From Listeria grandensis FSL F6-0971 (GTDB lineage: Bacteria > Bacillota > Bacilli > Lactobacillales > Listeriaceae): a stretch of 62,857 nucleotides of DNA. Position numbers and translations under genes: made by a program. The notes under the pieces were generated by a model, which did not search any database, had not been told where the DNA came from, and was given only the letters and a program-made list of their open reading frames with translations. How positions within the stretch are numbered: position 1 is the first letter of the stretch; each line of letters begins with the position of its first letter. Of this stretch, positions 8,513 to 16,646 are shown piece by piece. Where the stretch lies: the NCBI RefSeq assembly GCF_000525835.1, contig NZ_AODD01000019.1:1-62857 (forward strand). The letters run 5' to 3'.

Positions 8513-9424
8513 TCAGCACTTCTCTGAATAATAAAACTTAAACTCCATATCCTTCTGATGATTCCCAAATCCTTTTCCAAATATTGTGGTTCCACCGATG
8601 TTTTTAGCATCTTTTTCAACAGCGATACGGAATGTAAGGAGCTCTGCCGTTATATCTAAATCGTCCAAGGCTAATGCGGATAAAATTTCTCCATCAAAAT
8701 GAGTTCCGTGCTTGGAAATGCGAATGGTTTTGAAGAGGCCGTACTGACTGTTAGCGTCTTCCCACCAGCTTGGTGTATATTTCCCGCGAATGTCAGAAAA
8801 ATTACCAGGGCAGGTCCATGTTCCGAGTGTATGGCCGTTTAAGTAGAAAGTGATATCAGAAGGCCAAACGTTGTTGGAGTAAGGAAACTCGGAGGCTATT
8901 TCGAAATTGATCTCAAGTAACTCCATTTGTTCTCCTTTTTGCAATGGATTAGGAACCTTATATTCCAAATAGCCTTGTGTGAACCAGATGATTTGTGCAT
9001 CCATTCGTCTGGCATCCATGAAATACTTCGGCTCATCGACATGGCCGATGAAATCTTTGCTAGAAGCGAGCCCGCACGTTGGTGTGACGTTATAATCTGT
9101 ATAATGCCCCACTGGTAACTCTAAAGACCTCATTTTAAAATTAGGATAAATCGTTGTTGGGAAAGTGATCTCGATTTTATCCACCACGAGCTTGGAAATT
9201 TTCTGGATGCCAGATTTTCCAGGTATTTTTTCGGTGCGAATTAATTTGGCATTCTCTAATTGATTGATGTGTCGCGTAATAATGGCGCTACTCATATGTA
9301 AAGCGTGTGCGAGTTCTTTAATGTTCATGGAACTTTGTGAAAGTAGATTCAAAATTTGGATTCTTGTCTCGCTAGCGAGCGCTTCATACACATGAAGAGA
9401 ATCTTTAGAAATATCTAATTGCAT
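8513..9424 (-). CDS. ArsR-type transcriptional regulator with large C-terminal domain, probable sugar-locus regulator
   Basis: 303 aa. Residues ~1-75 form an ArsR-like winged helix (LASETRIQILNLLSQSSMNI ... MSSAIITRHINQLENAKLIR). The remaining ~220 residues are a Trp/Tyr-rich beta-type domain, not the metal-binding ArsR form; no ArsR cysteine motif is present. It probably senses a sugar. It is transcribed divergently from the transporter/GH2 operon, and the gap between them carries five TTTAGTT-type repeats, its likely operators. TTTAGTT also lies over its own ribosome-binding region, suggesting autoregulation. The gene is absent from this position in the L. monocytogenes order I remember, so it came with the inserted locus. 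Confidence 0.75.
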   Translation of the reverse strand: MQLDISKDSLHVYEALASETRIQILNLLSQSSMNIKELAHALHMSSAIITRHINQLENAKLIRTEKIPGKSGIQKISKLVVDKIEITFPTTIYPNFKMRSLELPVGHYTDYNVTPTCGLASSKDFIGHVDEPKYFMDARRMDAQIIWFTQGYLEYKVPNPLQKGEQMELLEINFEIASEFPYSNNVWPSDITFYLNGHTLGTWTCPGNFSDIRGKYTPSWWEDANSQYGLFKTIRISKHGTHFDGEILSALALDDLDITAELLTFRIAVEKDAKNIGGTTIFGKGFGNHQKDMEFKFYYSEKC

Positions 9425-9439
9425 GTAAAAAAATCCTCC

Positions 9440-9629
9440 TTTAGTTAATGGTTTTATAGATGTAAATAGTCAAAATGGTGTGTTCTGAAAAGTTTGCTAA
9501 ACTTATTAGTTCATCATAACATAAAATAAATACTAAACGAACTAAAAGAGTTGACATTATTTTTTTAGTGAATTATAGTAAAAATATAAAAGAAGTTTAG
9601 TTATTAATTTACTTGATGGTTAACTAAAT
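9440..9629. promoter_or_regulatory. Five-copy TTTAGTT operator array
   Basis: Copies: 9440-9449 (TTTAGTTAAT), 9505-9514 (ATTAGTTCAT), 9533-9546 (minus strand, TTTAGTTCGTTTAG), 9596-9605 (TTTAGTTATT), 9619-9629 (minus strand, ATTTAGTTAAC). Copy 3 is a near-palindrome directly upstream of the -35; copies 4 and 5 lie in the untranslated leader. The arrangement suits repression by the adjacent ArsR-type protein. Confidence 0.55.
9551..9579 (+). promoter_or_regulatory. Strong SigA promoter of the sugar operon
   Basis: -35 TTGACA (9551-9556) and -10 TATAGT (9574-9579) with exactly 17 bases between. Operator-like repeats flank it on both sides. Confidence 0.8.
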
Positions 9630-9651
9630 GTCTTCTTTTTTAAAATTATTT

Positions 9652-9665
9652 TGTAGGCGTTTACA
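9652..9665 (+). promoter_or_regulatory. Probable CcpA cre site
   Basis: TGTAGGCGTTTACA differs from the cre consensus TGWAANCGNTNWCA at one position. It is ~65-80 bases downstream of the likely start of transcription, a roadblock position for catabolite repression of the sugar operon. Confidence 0.55.
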
Positions 9666-9738
9666 TTAAACTGGTCTGAAGGTGTGGCATGTCGGATACA
9701 TATTCACAAAGCTTCGGCTATTAGGGGAGGAATTTAAA

Positions 9739-11001
9739 ATGAAGAAGGTAGTAGGTCTTGTTTGTATGTTGTTGTTAGTTGCGGGATTGGCAGCATGTGG
9801 AGGTTCTAGCGACGCGAAGGATACGGCTAAGAGTAAGGAGATCATTTTCTGGAATCCATTTACTGGTCCGGATGGCGCCAATATGCAGAAAATGGTGGAC
9901 GCTTACAATAAAACAAATCCAGAGTTTAAAGTGAAGAACATGTCGTTAAAAGAAGGCGATATGTATACGAAAATCCCAACGGTTGTGAATTCGGGCAAGA
10001 ACATTCCTGATTTAACGATTGTCCATGCAGAACGAATTAAGCAATATGTCGATAATGATATGTTGATGGCCTATGATGATTATTTAGCAGATTTTCCGGA
10101 TTTTAAGGCGGAGAATTACGTACCAGAGGCTTGGAATATTGGACAGTTAGAAAATAAACGCTATAGTATTCCGCTGGATATCCATTCTTTTATTATGTAT
10201 TACAACAAAGATTTAGTGGAAAAGTATGCTCCGACAGCGCTCGACGATAATGTCGTGACATTTGATGAAATAAAAGCGGCCGGGAAACTTGCCAAAAAAG
10301 ATAAAATTGACGCGGTTTCTGTAAGCTGGGTGAAGCCGACTTTCCTATCACTTTACGCGCAAAATGGTGGTAAATTAACGGAAAATGGCGTAGATCCAAC
10401 ACTTGATAATCAGCAAGCGAAAGACACGTTTAACTTATGGAAAGGCATGTATAAAGATGGTATCACCACAAAAGACGGCGAAGATTACTTCCAAAAATTC
10501 ATTGCTGGAAAAGTGATTTTTGCACCAGAAGGCATTTGGATGCAAAATACAGCAAAAGATGCCAATTTTGACTGGGGGATTACGAATGCGCCGCAATTAA
10601 GCGGGGACAAAGAAAACATGGTGAACTGGTCTAGTTCGCATCAATTCACGATGTTTCATAGCAAAGGGCGCTCGAAAGAAAAAACAAAAGGCGTGCTTGC
10701 ATTTCTAGATTGGGTGCAAGATAACTCCCTTGAGTGGGCGAAATCAGGCCAAAACCCAGCTTCTCTAAAAATCATCGATGATCCTGCTTACAAAAAGATG
10801 CCACAATCTTTCTTATTACTTGATCCAACCGAACAAAAATCATTGAAAATTTTCGATTATAAATATAATGGCTATGTATCGGAGCAATTGGATGCGAATG
10901 GGAACGATATTATTTTTGGTAAAACACCTGTGAATAAAGGCTTGGCAGATATGCAACAAGCGGTCGAGGATAAGATTTCCAAGGATAAATCCAACAAATA
11001 A
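9739..11001 (+). CDS. Sugar ABC transporter substrate-binding lipoprotein
   Basis: 420 aa from ATG 9739 behind GGGGAGG; an upstream in-frame start at 9682 gives no signal peptide. The N-terminus MKKVVGLVCMLLLVAGLAAC carries lipobox LAAC (Cys20). The mature part is a family 1 extracellular solute-binding protein (EIIFWNPFTGPDGANMQKMV; later PEGIWMQNTA and WSSSHQF). It would capture an oligosaccharide or glycoside outside the membrane and hand it to the two permeases that follow. No ATPase is encoded in the operon; such importers often share an MsmK-type ATPase encoded elsewhere. Confidence 0.92.
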   Translation: MKKVVGLVCMLLLVAGLAACGGSSDAKDTAKSKEIIFWNPFTGPDGANMQKMVDAYNKTNPEFKVKNMSLKEGDMYTKIPTVVNSGKNIPDLTIVHAERIKQYVDNDMLMAYDDYLADFPDFKAENYVPEAWNIGQLENKRYSIPLDIHSFIMYYNKDLVEKYAPTALDDNVVTFDEIKAAGKLAKKDKIDAVSVSWVKPTFLSLYAQNGGKLTENGVDPTLDNQQAKDTFNLWKGMYKDGITTKDGEDYFQKFIAGKVIFAPEGIWMQNTAKDANFDWGITNAPQLSGDKENMVNWSSSHQFTMFHSKGRSKEKTKGVLAFLDWVQDNSLEWAKSGQNPASLKIIDDPAYKKMPQSFLLLDPTEQKSLKIFDYKYNGYVSEQLDANGNDIIFGKTPVNKGLADMQQAVEDKISKDKSNK

Positions 11002-11069
11002 AGTAAGGATGGCTTGGGGGATGCATGCGCTTCTCCTGAGTCTTTGGATGGAAGGATGGAGTGGTGAAA

Positions 11070-11972
11070 ATGGAAGCAAACGCTAAAACAATAACGTATA
11101 AAACACGAAAATGGCGATTTACACCGTGGTTGTTCGCAGGTCCGCATTTGATTATTTTCTTGATCTTTTTTCTCGTTCCAGTAGTATACGGGATTTATAT
11201 TTCTTTTACGGACTGGGACTTGGTTGGTACGCCTGATTTTGTAGGTTTTGATAATTATCGCGAAATTTTATTCCAAAAAGATTCTACGTTTTATGAGCAG
11301 TTACATAATGGGTTGCGGAATACATTTATTTTTGTTGTGTTGACTGTGCCATTTTGTATTATCGTACCGCTATTATTGGCTAGTGCGCTGAACGCGAAGC
11401 CGAAGCTAAACAAGGTTTTTCAATCGCTGTTTTATTTGCCGTCATTATTTGCGATTTCAGCGGTTATCATTATTTGGGGATTGATGTTTAATGTGAGTTT
11501 TGGGCCGATTAACCAGTTTTTAGGAACGACGGTGAACTGGGTTGGAACACAGCCTTATGCCTGGATAACGCTTGTGATTGTAACGGTTTGGTGGTGTATC
11601 GGGGGCAACATGATCATTTATCAGGCCGCGCTAAACGGGATTTCCAAGGATTTTTATGAGGCAGCAGAAATGGATGGAGCTACCTCGATGCAAAAATTTT
11701 TCCGGATCACGTTACCGAGTATTCGGGCGCAGTTGCTGTATACAGTCGTGATGACAACCATCGCGCAATTTAACGTTTACGGGCAACCGCTGATGCTAAC
11801 AAAAGGTGGACCATCGGGCTCGACGTCGGTACTGTTGATGTATATCCAGCAGAATGCATTTGGAACAGGGCAATCGATTGCGGGTATTGCGTCGGCGATG
11901 GCTGTTATTCTAGGATTGTGTATCATGATTGTTTCTGCCATCCAATTTTTCTTTTTACGCAACAAAAACTAA
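11070..11972 (+). CDS. Sugar ABC transporter permease, MsmF/UgpA type
   Basis: 300 aa from ATG 11070, 8 bases after GGATGGAG; GTG codons just upstream are less well placed. About six membrane helices, with the cytoplasmic ATPase-contact EAA loop at YEAAEMDGATSMQKFFRITLP. This is the first of the usual permease pair for family 1 sugar importers. It follows the binding protein by ~70 bases and precedes the second permease by 22 bases, so all three are one operon. Confidence 0.92.
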   Translation: MEANAKTITYKTRKWRFTPWLFAGPHLIIFLIFFLVPVVYGIYISFTDWDLVGTPDFVGFDNYREILFQKDSTFYEQLHNGLRNTFIFVVLTVPFCIIVPLLLASALNAKPKLNKVFQSLFYLPSLFAISAVIIIWGLMFNVSFGPINQFLGTTVNWVGTQPYAWITLVIVTVWWCIGGNMIIYQAALNGISKDFYEAAEMDGATSMQKFFRITLPSIRAQLLYTVVMTTIAQFNVYGQPLMLTKGGPSGSTSVLLMYIQQNAFGTGQSIAGIASAMAVILGLCIMIVSAIQFFFLRNKN

Positions 11973-11994
11973 CGGACGAGGGGAGGAATTTCTG

Positions 11995-12837
11995 ATGAAA
12001 AAAGATTCGCGTGTTATTTCAAAATTAATGGCATTTATCTTCTTGCTCGTCATGGCGATCATTTGGGTCGTTCCGCTCGCTTGGGGATTTGTGACATCGT
12101 TCAAATCAGAGGTGGAAGTCGCGACGGCGGGCTTTAAATTCTTGCCGGTACAATGGGTGACGACAAACTACACCGAGTTGCTATTTGATAATGCGGCAAC
12201 ACCACTCATGCGCTGGTTTATGAATTCGATGATTATCGCAGTATCGCAGACGGTGCTCGTACTTGTCGTTGTTTCGCTCGCCGCGTTTGCCTATAGTCGC
12301 TTGAAATTCCGTGGACGCAATGCGATGTTTGTATTTCTCATGGCGACGATGATGTTTCCGAGTGTTGTGAATTTGATTCCACTTTACAAAATTATCGACA
12401 CGTTTGGATGGGTGAATAATTATTTAGCGGCGATTGTGCCGGGTGCTGCAGCTGTTTTTAATATCTTTTTAGTGCGACAATTCATGGTGAATATTCCGAT
12501 TGAATTTGATGAAGCGGCACGCATGGATGGTGCTGGTGACTTCAAAATTTTCTACAAAGTTATTTTGCCACTTTTGCGACCGGTTTTGATGGTGGTGGCG
12601 TTGTTTACCTTTACGGCGGCGTGGAACGATTTCCTCTGGCCTTCGATCGTGTTTAATGATATTGAAATGATGCCGATCACGCCAGGATTACAGTTGCTAC
12701 AAGGGATGTACCAAGCACAACCGGCACATTTAATGGCAGGAGCACTCGTTGCGATTGTTCCGACGTTCATACTATACTTATTCGCGCAAAAGTACTTCTT
12801 ACAGTCGATGGCTTTGTCATCCGGTGTAAAAGGTTAA
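11995..12837 (+). CDS. Sugar ABC transporter permease, MsmG/UgpE type
   Basis: 280 aa from ATG 11995 behind GGGGAGGAA; the longer frame from 11929 overlaps the previous gene and lacks a ribosome-binding site. Six predicted helices, with the EAA loop DEAARMDGAGDFKIFYKVILP. It is the second half of the membrane channel and would form the importer with the preceding permease, the lipoprotein and an ATPase encoded elsewhere. Confidence 0.92.
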   Translation: MKKDSRVISKLMAFIFLLVMAIIWVVPLAWGFVTSFKSEVEVATAGFKFLPVQWVTTNYTELLFDNAATPLMRWFMNSMIIAVSQTVLVLVVVSLAAFAYSRLKFRGRNAMFVFLMATMMFPSVVNLIPLYKIIDTFGWVNNYLAAIVPGAAAVFNIFLVRQFMVNIPIEFDEAARMDGAGDFKIFYKVILPLLRPVLMVVALFTFTAAWNDFLWPSIVFNDIEMMPITPGLQLLQGMYQAQPAHLMAGALVAIVPTFILYLFAQKYFLQSMALSSGVKG

Positions 12838-12849
12838 GGGGGACTTTCG

Positions 12850-13278
12850 ATGAGCAGACGATTGGAACGGATTTTTATTTATATCGCGGCAGCTTGGCAG
12901 TTGTTGGATGGCTTGCTGACGATTTTTGTATATGGGTTATTTATAAAGCGGCAAGGATTAGATGTTGCCGGGCTTTCGGTGGCACAAATGAGAGCGATGA
13001 AGGCCTTGTTTGGGAGTATTTTTAATTTTGTGGTGATCTTTGGGGTGTTGTTGATTTTACTCGGCTTGTTGAATATTTATTTGGCGCGTAAACATTGGAA
13101 AAATGGAAGCGTGGGCTGGAAACTGCCGGTTTGGTTCCTAGTATGCGGCGTATTTTCTTACTTTATGATGGATATGCCGAACATTTTCTTGTTTATGAGC
13201 GCGGGAATTATTGGCATGGCTAAAAATAAAAGCATGAAAGTGCAGCGAAATGAAATGATTGGGGAGGAATTGGGATGA
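12850..13278 (+). CDS. Small four-helix membrane protein of the sugar operon
   Basis: 142 aa, ATG behind GGGGGAC. About four hydrophobic segments (residues ~8-30, 50-75, 92-107 and 108-125) separated by short basic loops. I do not recognise the family. It lies 12 bases after the second permease, and its stop overlaps the ATG of the glycosidase gene (ATGA), so the two are translationally coupled. Position suggests an accessory to sugar uptake or sensing, but nothing in the sequence proves it. Confidence 0.7.
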   Translation: MSRRLERIFIYIAAAWQLLDGLLTIFVYGLFIKRQGLDVAGLSVAQMRAMKALFGSIFNFVVIFGVLLILLGLLNIYLARKHWKNGSVGWKLPVWFLVCGVFSYFMMDMPNIFLFMSAGIIGMAKNKSMKVQRNEMIGEELG

Positions 13279-15008
13279 CAAAATTACATCCAAGACCGCA
13301 GTTCGTACGGGAAAATTGGGAGTCATTAGATGGGAAATGGCGTTTTGCGTTTGATGATGAGGAAGTTGGATTAGTGGACGGTTGGAGCGTGACGTTGCCT
13401 GCGCCGGTAGCCATCGAAGTGCCGTTCACATATGAAACGAAGGCGAGCGGTATTCATGATGAGTCGCATCACGCGGTTGTTTGGTATGAAAAAGAGGTGG
13501 AGCTCAAGACTGGGAAAAATGTTTTGTTGCATTTTGAAGGTTCGGATTATATAACGACAGTTTGGGTGAATGGCAAAGTAGTTGGTGAGCACCAGGGCGG
13601 CTATACAGCGTTTGTATTCGATATCACAGCTTATATTGCCGATGGGGAAAATCGGATAACAGTTCGTGTTCAAGATAGCGTGGATACGGCGCAACCGCGC
13701 GGAAAGCAGCGCTGGCTCAAGGATAATTTTGGCTGTTGGTATGTGCAGACGACCGGTATTTGGAAATCAGTATGGCTTGAATATGTATCGCCCATTCATA
13801 TCGATTATGTGAAAATGACGCCGGATTTCGATGCTCAGAAAATTGAATTAGAAGTAGAGGCAAATGCTTGGCATGCGGATGTTTCTGCACGCGCAACCAT
13901 CAAGTTTGACGGGGAAGTCATCGAAGAAGTTAGCGCGCTACTTAAAGATGGTGTCGCCCGTTTATCCGCGTCCGTCCTCGCAAAAGGTGATCCATGGAGC
14001 ATGAAAGTGTGGAATACACAGACGCCGAATCTGTATGATATTACCTTCACACTAGTGCAAGAAAATACGGTTGTGGATCGCGTAGCATCCTATTTTGGAA
14101 TGCGGAAAATCGCGATCGAAGGCGACAAGATTTTGCTTAATAACGAAGAATTATACCAGCGTCTCATTCTCGATCAAGGTTATTGGGAAGAAAGCGACCT
14201 GACCCCACCATCAGTTAGTGCGCTCGAACTCGATATCGAAAAGATCATCGAAATGGGCTACAATGGCGTCCGCAAACATCAAAAAGTGGAGGATAACCGC
14301 TTCTTATATTTGTGTGATAAGAAGGGACTGCTTGTTTGGTCGGAAGTAGGCTCCACATACAGTTTTAGCGATAAGGCGGTGGCGAATTTTACGACCGAAT
14401 GGCTTGAAATCGTGAAGCAAAACTACAACCACCCGTCGATTATCACCTGGGTACCTTTCAATGAATCGTGGGGAATCGCGGATATACATGAAAATGTGAA
14501 GCAACAACAATTTACTGAAGGCATTTATTATTTGACGAAAGCGATGGACCCGATGCGCCCGGTGGTGACGAACGACGGTTGGGATCACACGATTTCGGAT
14601 ATTATTACGCTGCATGATTATGAGGAAACTGGAAAAATTTTTGCAAAGCGCTACGCTGATCGTGAAAAGCTGCTATCGAACGCCTTCCAACATAATCAGT
14701 TTCGCTATCCGTTTGCAGATGGGTATCGGGATAACGGGCAACCAGTGATTATTTCAGAATTCGGCGGGATTGCTTTCCAATCGGAATCGGGTTGGGGTTA
14801 CGGTAATCAAGTGCAGGACGAGGCTACTTTCTTAGAACGTTTTGAAAGCATCACAGGAGCGATTCAGGATTTGGACTATGTCTGCGGTTTTTGCTATACA
14901 CAAGTGAGCGATGTGCAGCAAGAGGTGAATGGACTACTCACGATTGACCGCCAAGCGAAGGTCGATTTAGCTGCAATACGTGATATCAACGAACGACGTA
15001 AAAAATAA
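13275..15008 (+). CDS. Glycoside hydrolase family 2 enzyme (beta-galactosidase/glucuronidase type)
   Basis: 577 aa. The usual GH2 order is seen: jelly-roll sugar-binding domain (~1-170; LHPRPQFVRENWESLDGKWR), immunoglobulin-like domain (~170-270) and a TIM barrel. The acid/base Glu is E397 in WVPFNESWG and the nucleophile is E495 in ISEFGG. There is no signal peptide, so it cleaves sugars after import. At 577 aa it is shorter than LacZ and resembles the compact GH2 enzymes. The exact glycoside cannot be read from the sequence. ATG overlaps the previous stop; GGGGAGGAATTGGG provides the ribosome-binding site. Confidence 0.9.
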   Translation: MTKLHPRPQFVRENWESLDGKWRFAFDDEEVGLVDGWSVTLPAPVAIEVPFTYETKASGIHDESHHAVVWYEKEVELKTGKNVLLHFEGSDYITTVWVNGKVVGEHQGGYTAFVFDITAYIADGENRITVRVQDSVDTAQPRGKQRWLKDNFGCWYVQTTGIWKSVWLEYVSPIHIDYVKMTPDFDAQKIELEVEANAWHADVSARATIKFDGEVIEEVSALLKDGVARLSASVLAKGDPWSMKVWNTQTPNLYDITFTLVQENTVVDRVASYFGMRKIAIEGDKILLNNEELYQRLILDQGYWEESDLTPPSVSALELDIEKIIEMGYNGVRKHQKVEDNRFLYLCDKKGLLVWSEVGSTYSFSDKAVANFTTEWLEIVKQNYNHPSIITWVPFNESWGIADIHENVKQQQFTEGIYYLTKAMDPMRPVVTNDGWDHTISDIITLHDYEETGKIFAKRYADREKLLSNAFQHNQFRYPFADGYRDNGQPVIISEFGGIAFQSESGWGYGNQVQDEATFLERFESITGAIQDLDYVCGFCYTQVSDVQQEVNGLLTIDRQAKVDLAAIRDINERRKK

Positions 15009-15139
15009 TACATTTCGTATACGTTTTTTAATAAGGCGCTTTTATTATTTCTTTTCATCCAGATTTCCTTTATAATGGAGAGATATAATAAAGTAGGACC
15101 TTGTGTTTTGGTGAGGCTCGAAATGATTGGAAGATGTGT

Positions 15140-16351
15140 ATGTTTAAAAAAATGTTGAAATCCTATGACTATCCTCTTTTAGCGGTATACATCATTGTAT
15201 GTCTGTTCGGGTTGATCATGGTATATAGTTCCAGTGTGTTTGTCGCGATCAATAAAGGATGGGATCCGGCGACGTTCTACAACAGCCAATTAAAAAATTG
15301 GATTATTTCGCTTGTCTTACTGATTTTTTTCGCAGTATTTCCGTACAAGATTTTTCAAAATAATAAAATGTTAATGTTGATTATGTTTGGTTCAGCCGGG
15401 ATGCTTTTACTTGTTTTGGTGTTTGGTGATTCGGCGAACAATGCGCAAAGTTGGTTGGCGTTTGGTCCGATTCGAATCCAGCCTTCTGAATTTATTAAAG
15501 TATCGATGATTGTTTACATGGCGGCGATTTACTCTAAAAAACAGCGCTATATTGATGATTTTAACCGTGGAGTTTTGCCGCCAGTTTTATTTTTAGTCGT
15601 GGTCTGCTTCTTGATTTTACTGCAACCGGATATTGGGACGGCCGCGATTATCTTCATGACGGGTTGCGGAATTATTATGGCATCTGGTATGCGACTGAAA
15701 ACGATTTTAAAATTGGTCGGATTAGGATTGCTGATTTTGGCGGTTTTATGTATTGTTGTCTTTTTACTACCAGAAGATATTCGGTCGAAACTGATTACGA
15801 CGAAACGGATTGGGCGGATTACGAGCTTTCAAAATCCGTTTACTGATCACGGCGCGAGTGGGTATCAGTTGGTGAACTCATTTTACGCGATTGGTTCTGG
15901 AGGTTTCTTTGGGCAGGGGCTAGGTGGAAGTGTGCAGAAGCTCGGGTATTTGCCGGAAGCGCACACCGATTTTATTAGCGCGATTATTGCGGAAGAACTT
16001 GGTTTTTTCGGGATTTTGATTACTGTTGGTGGAATTTTCTTCATCGTACTACGCTCTATTACTAACGGCATGCGTTCGAACGATACGTTCGGCTCGTTGC
16101 TCTGTTACGGGACCGCGACGCTGATTGGAATTCAGGCGTTTATTAATCTAGGTGGGGCGACAGGGATGATTCCGCTGACTGGGGTCACCTTGCCATTTAC
16201 GAGTTTTGGCGGGTCTTCGTTGATGTCGATGTCGATTTTGGTCGGGATTGTACTCAACGTATCGATGATGAATAAATTTCAAAAGAATTACGGTGCGGAT
16301 AAAGATTTAGCAAAACCGAAGCCGAAACAACAGGTGCAGAGGCGAACATAG
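15140..16351 (+). CDS. ftsW: FtsW/SEDS peptidoglycan glycosyltransferase
   Basis: 403 aa from ATG 15140 (MFKKMLKSYDYPLL), with GGAAG 8 bases upstream; an ATG two codons earlier is also possible. About ten membrane helices, with SEDS signatures RIQPSEFIKVSMIVY, LLQPDIGTAAI and the C-terminal GVTLPFTSFGGSS. SEDS proteins polymerise lipid II with a partner class B PBP; FtsW does so at the septum. I call FtsW rather than RodA because of the Bacillus/Listeria-type position directly before pycA. A terminator follows the stop. Confidence 0.9.
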   Translation: MFKKMLKSYDYPLLAVYIIVCLFGLIMVYSSSVFVAINKGWDPATFYNSQLKNWIISLVLLIFFAVFPYKIFQNNKMLMLIMFGSAGMLLLVLVFGDSANNAQSWLAFGPIRIQPSEFIKVSMIVYMAAIYSKKQRYIDDFNRGVLPPVLFLVVVCFLILLQPDIGTAAIIFMTGCGIIMASGMRLKTILKLVGLGLLILAVLCIVVFLLPEDIRSKLITTKRIGRITSFQNPFTDHGASGYQLVNSFYAIGSGGFFGQGLGGSVQKLGYLPEAHTDFISAIIAEELGFFGILITVGGIFFIVLRSITNGMRSNDTFGSLLCYGTATLIGIQAFINLGGATGMIPLTGVTLPFTSFGGSSLMSMSILVGIVLNVSMMNKFQKNYGADKDLAKPKPKQQVQRRT

Positions 16352-16354
16352 AGG

Positions 16355-16388
16355 AAACGAGCCGAGGCAAGATGGCTCGTTTTTCTTA
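16355..16388 (+). terminator. Terminator of ftsW
   Basis: AAACGAGCC (16355-16363) pairs with GGCTCGTTT (16374-16382), followed by TTCTTATTTTT. Confidence 0.9.
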
Positions 16389-16525
16389 TTTTTAGAAGGG
16401 ATATACTACATTTTCTATGGTTTGTCGTCTATTGGATACCCGGTGTATAACATGCTTTAGATCCGCTATTATATGCGATTTATCCAACAAAAAAGAACAT
16501 TTTTCATAAAAATCAGCGAAAAGAA

Positions 16526-16555
16526 TTTACATTCGGGGCACTTTAATACTATAAT
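16526..16555 (+). promoter_or_regulatory. Promoter of pycA
   Basis: -35 TTTACA (16526-16531) and -10 TATAAT (16550-16555) with an 18-base spacer. A ~85-base leader follows before AGGAGG at ~16635. Confidence 0.7.
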
Positions 16556-16646
16556 TGACTGATATACCGTTTTTCTCCATGACGGTAATGATGTTAGCAG
16601 CTATGTAGATAGAAAAATTAGGTAGTGTAGGTTAGGAGGAAAAAAA

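Noticed and set aside
15009-15030. Terminator after the GH2 gene at CGTATACG-TTTTTT
   Set aside because: The palindrome is too short to form a stable hairpin with a loop.
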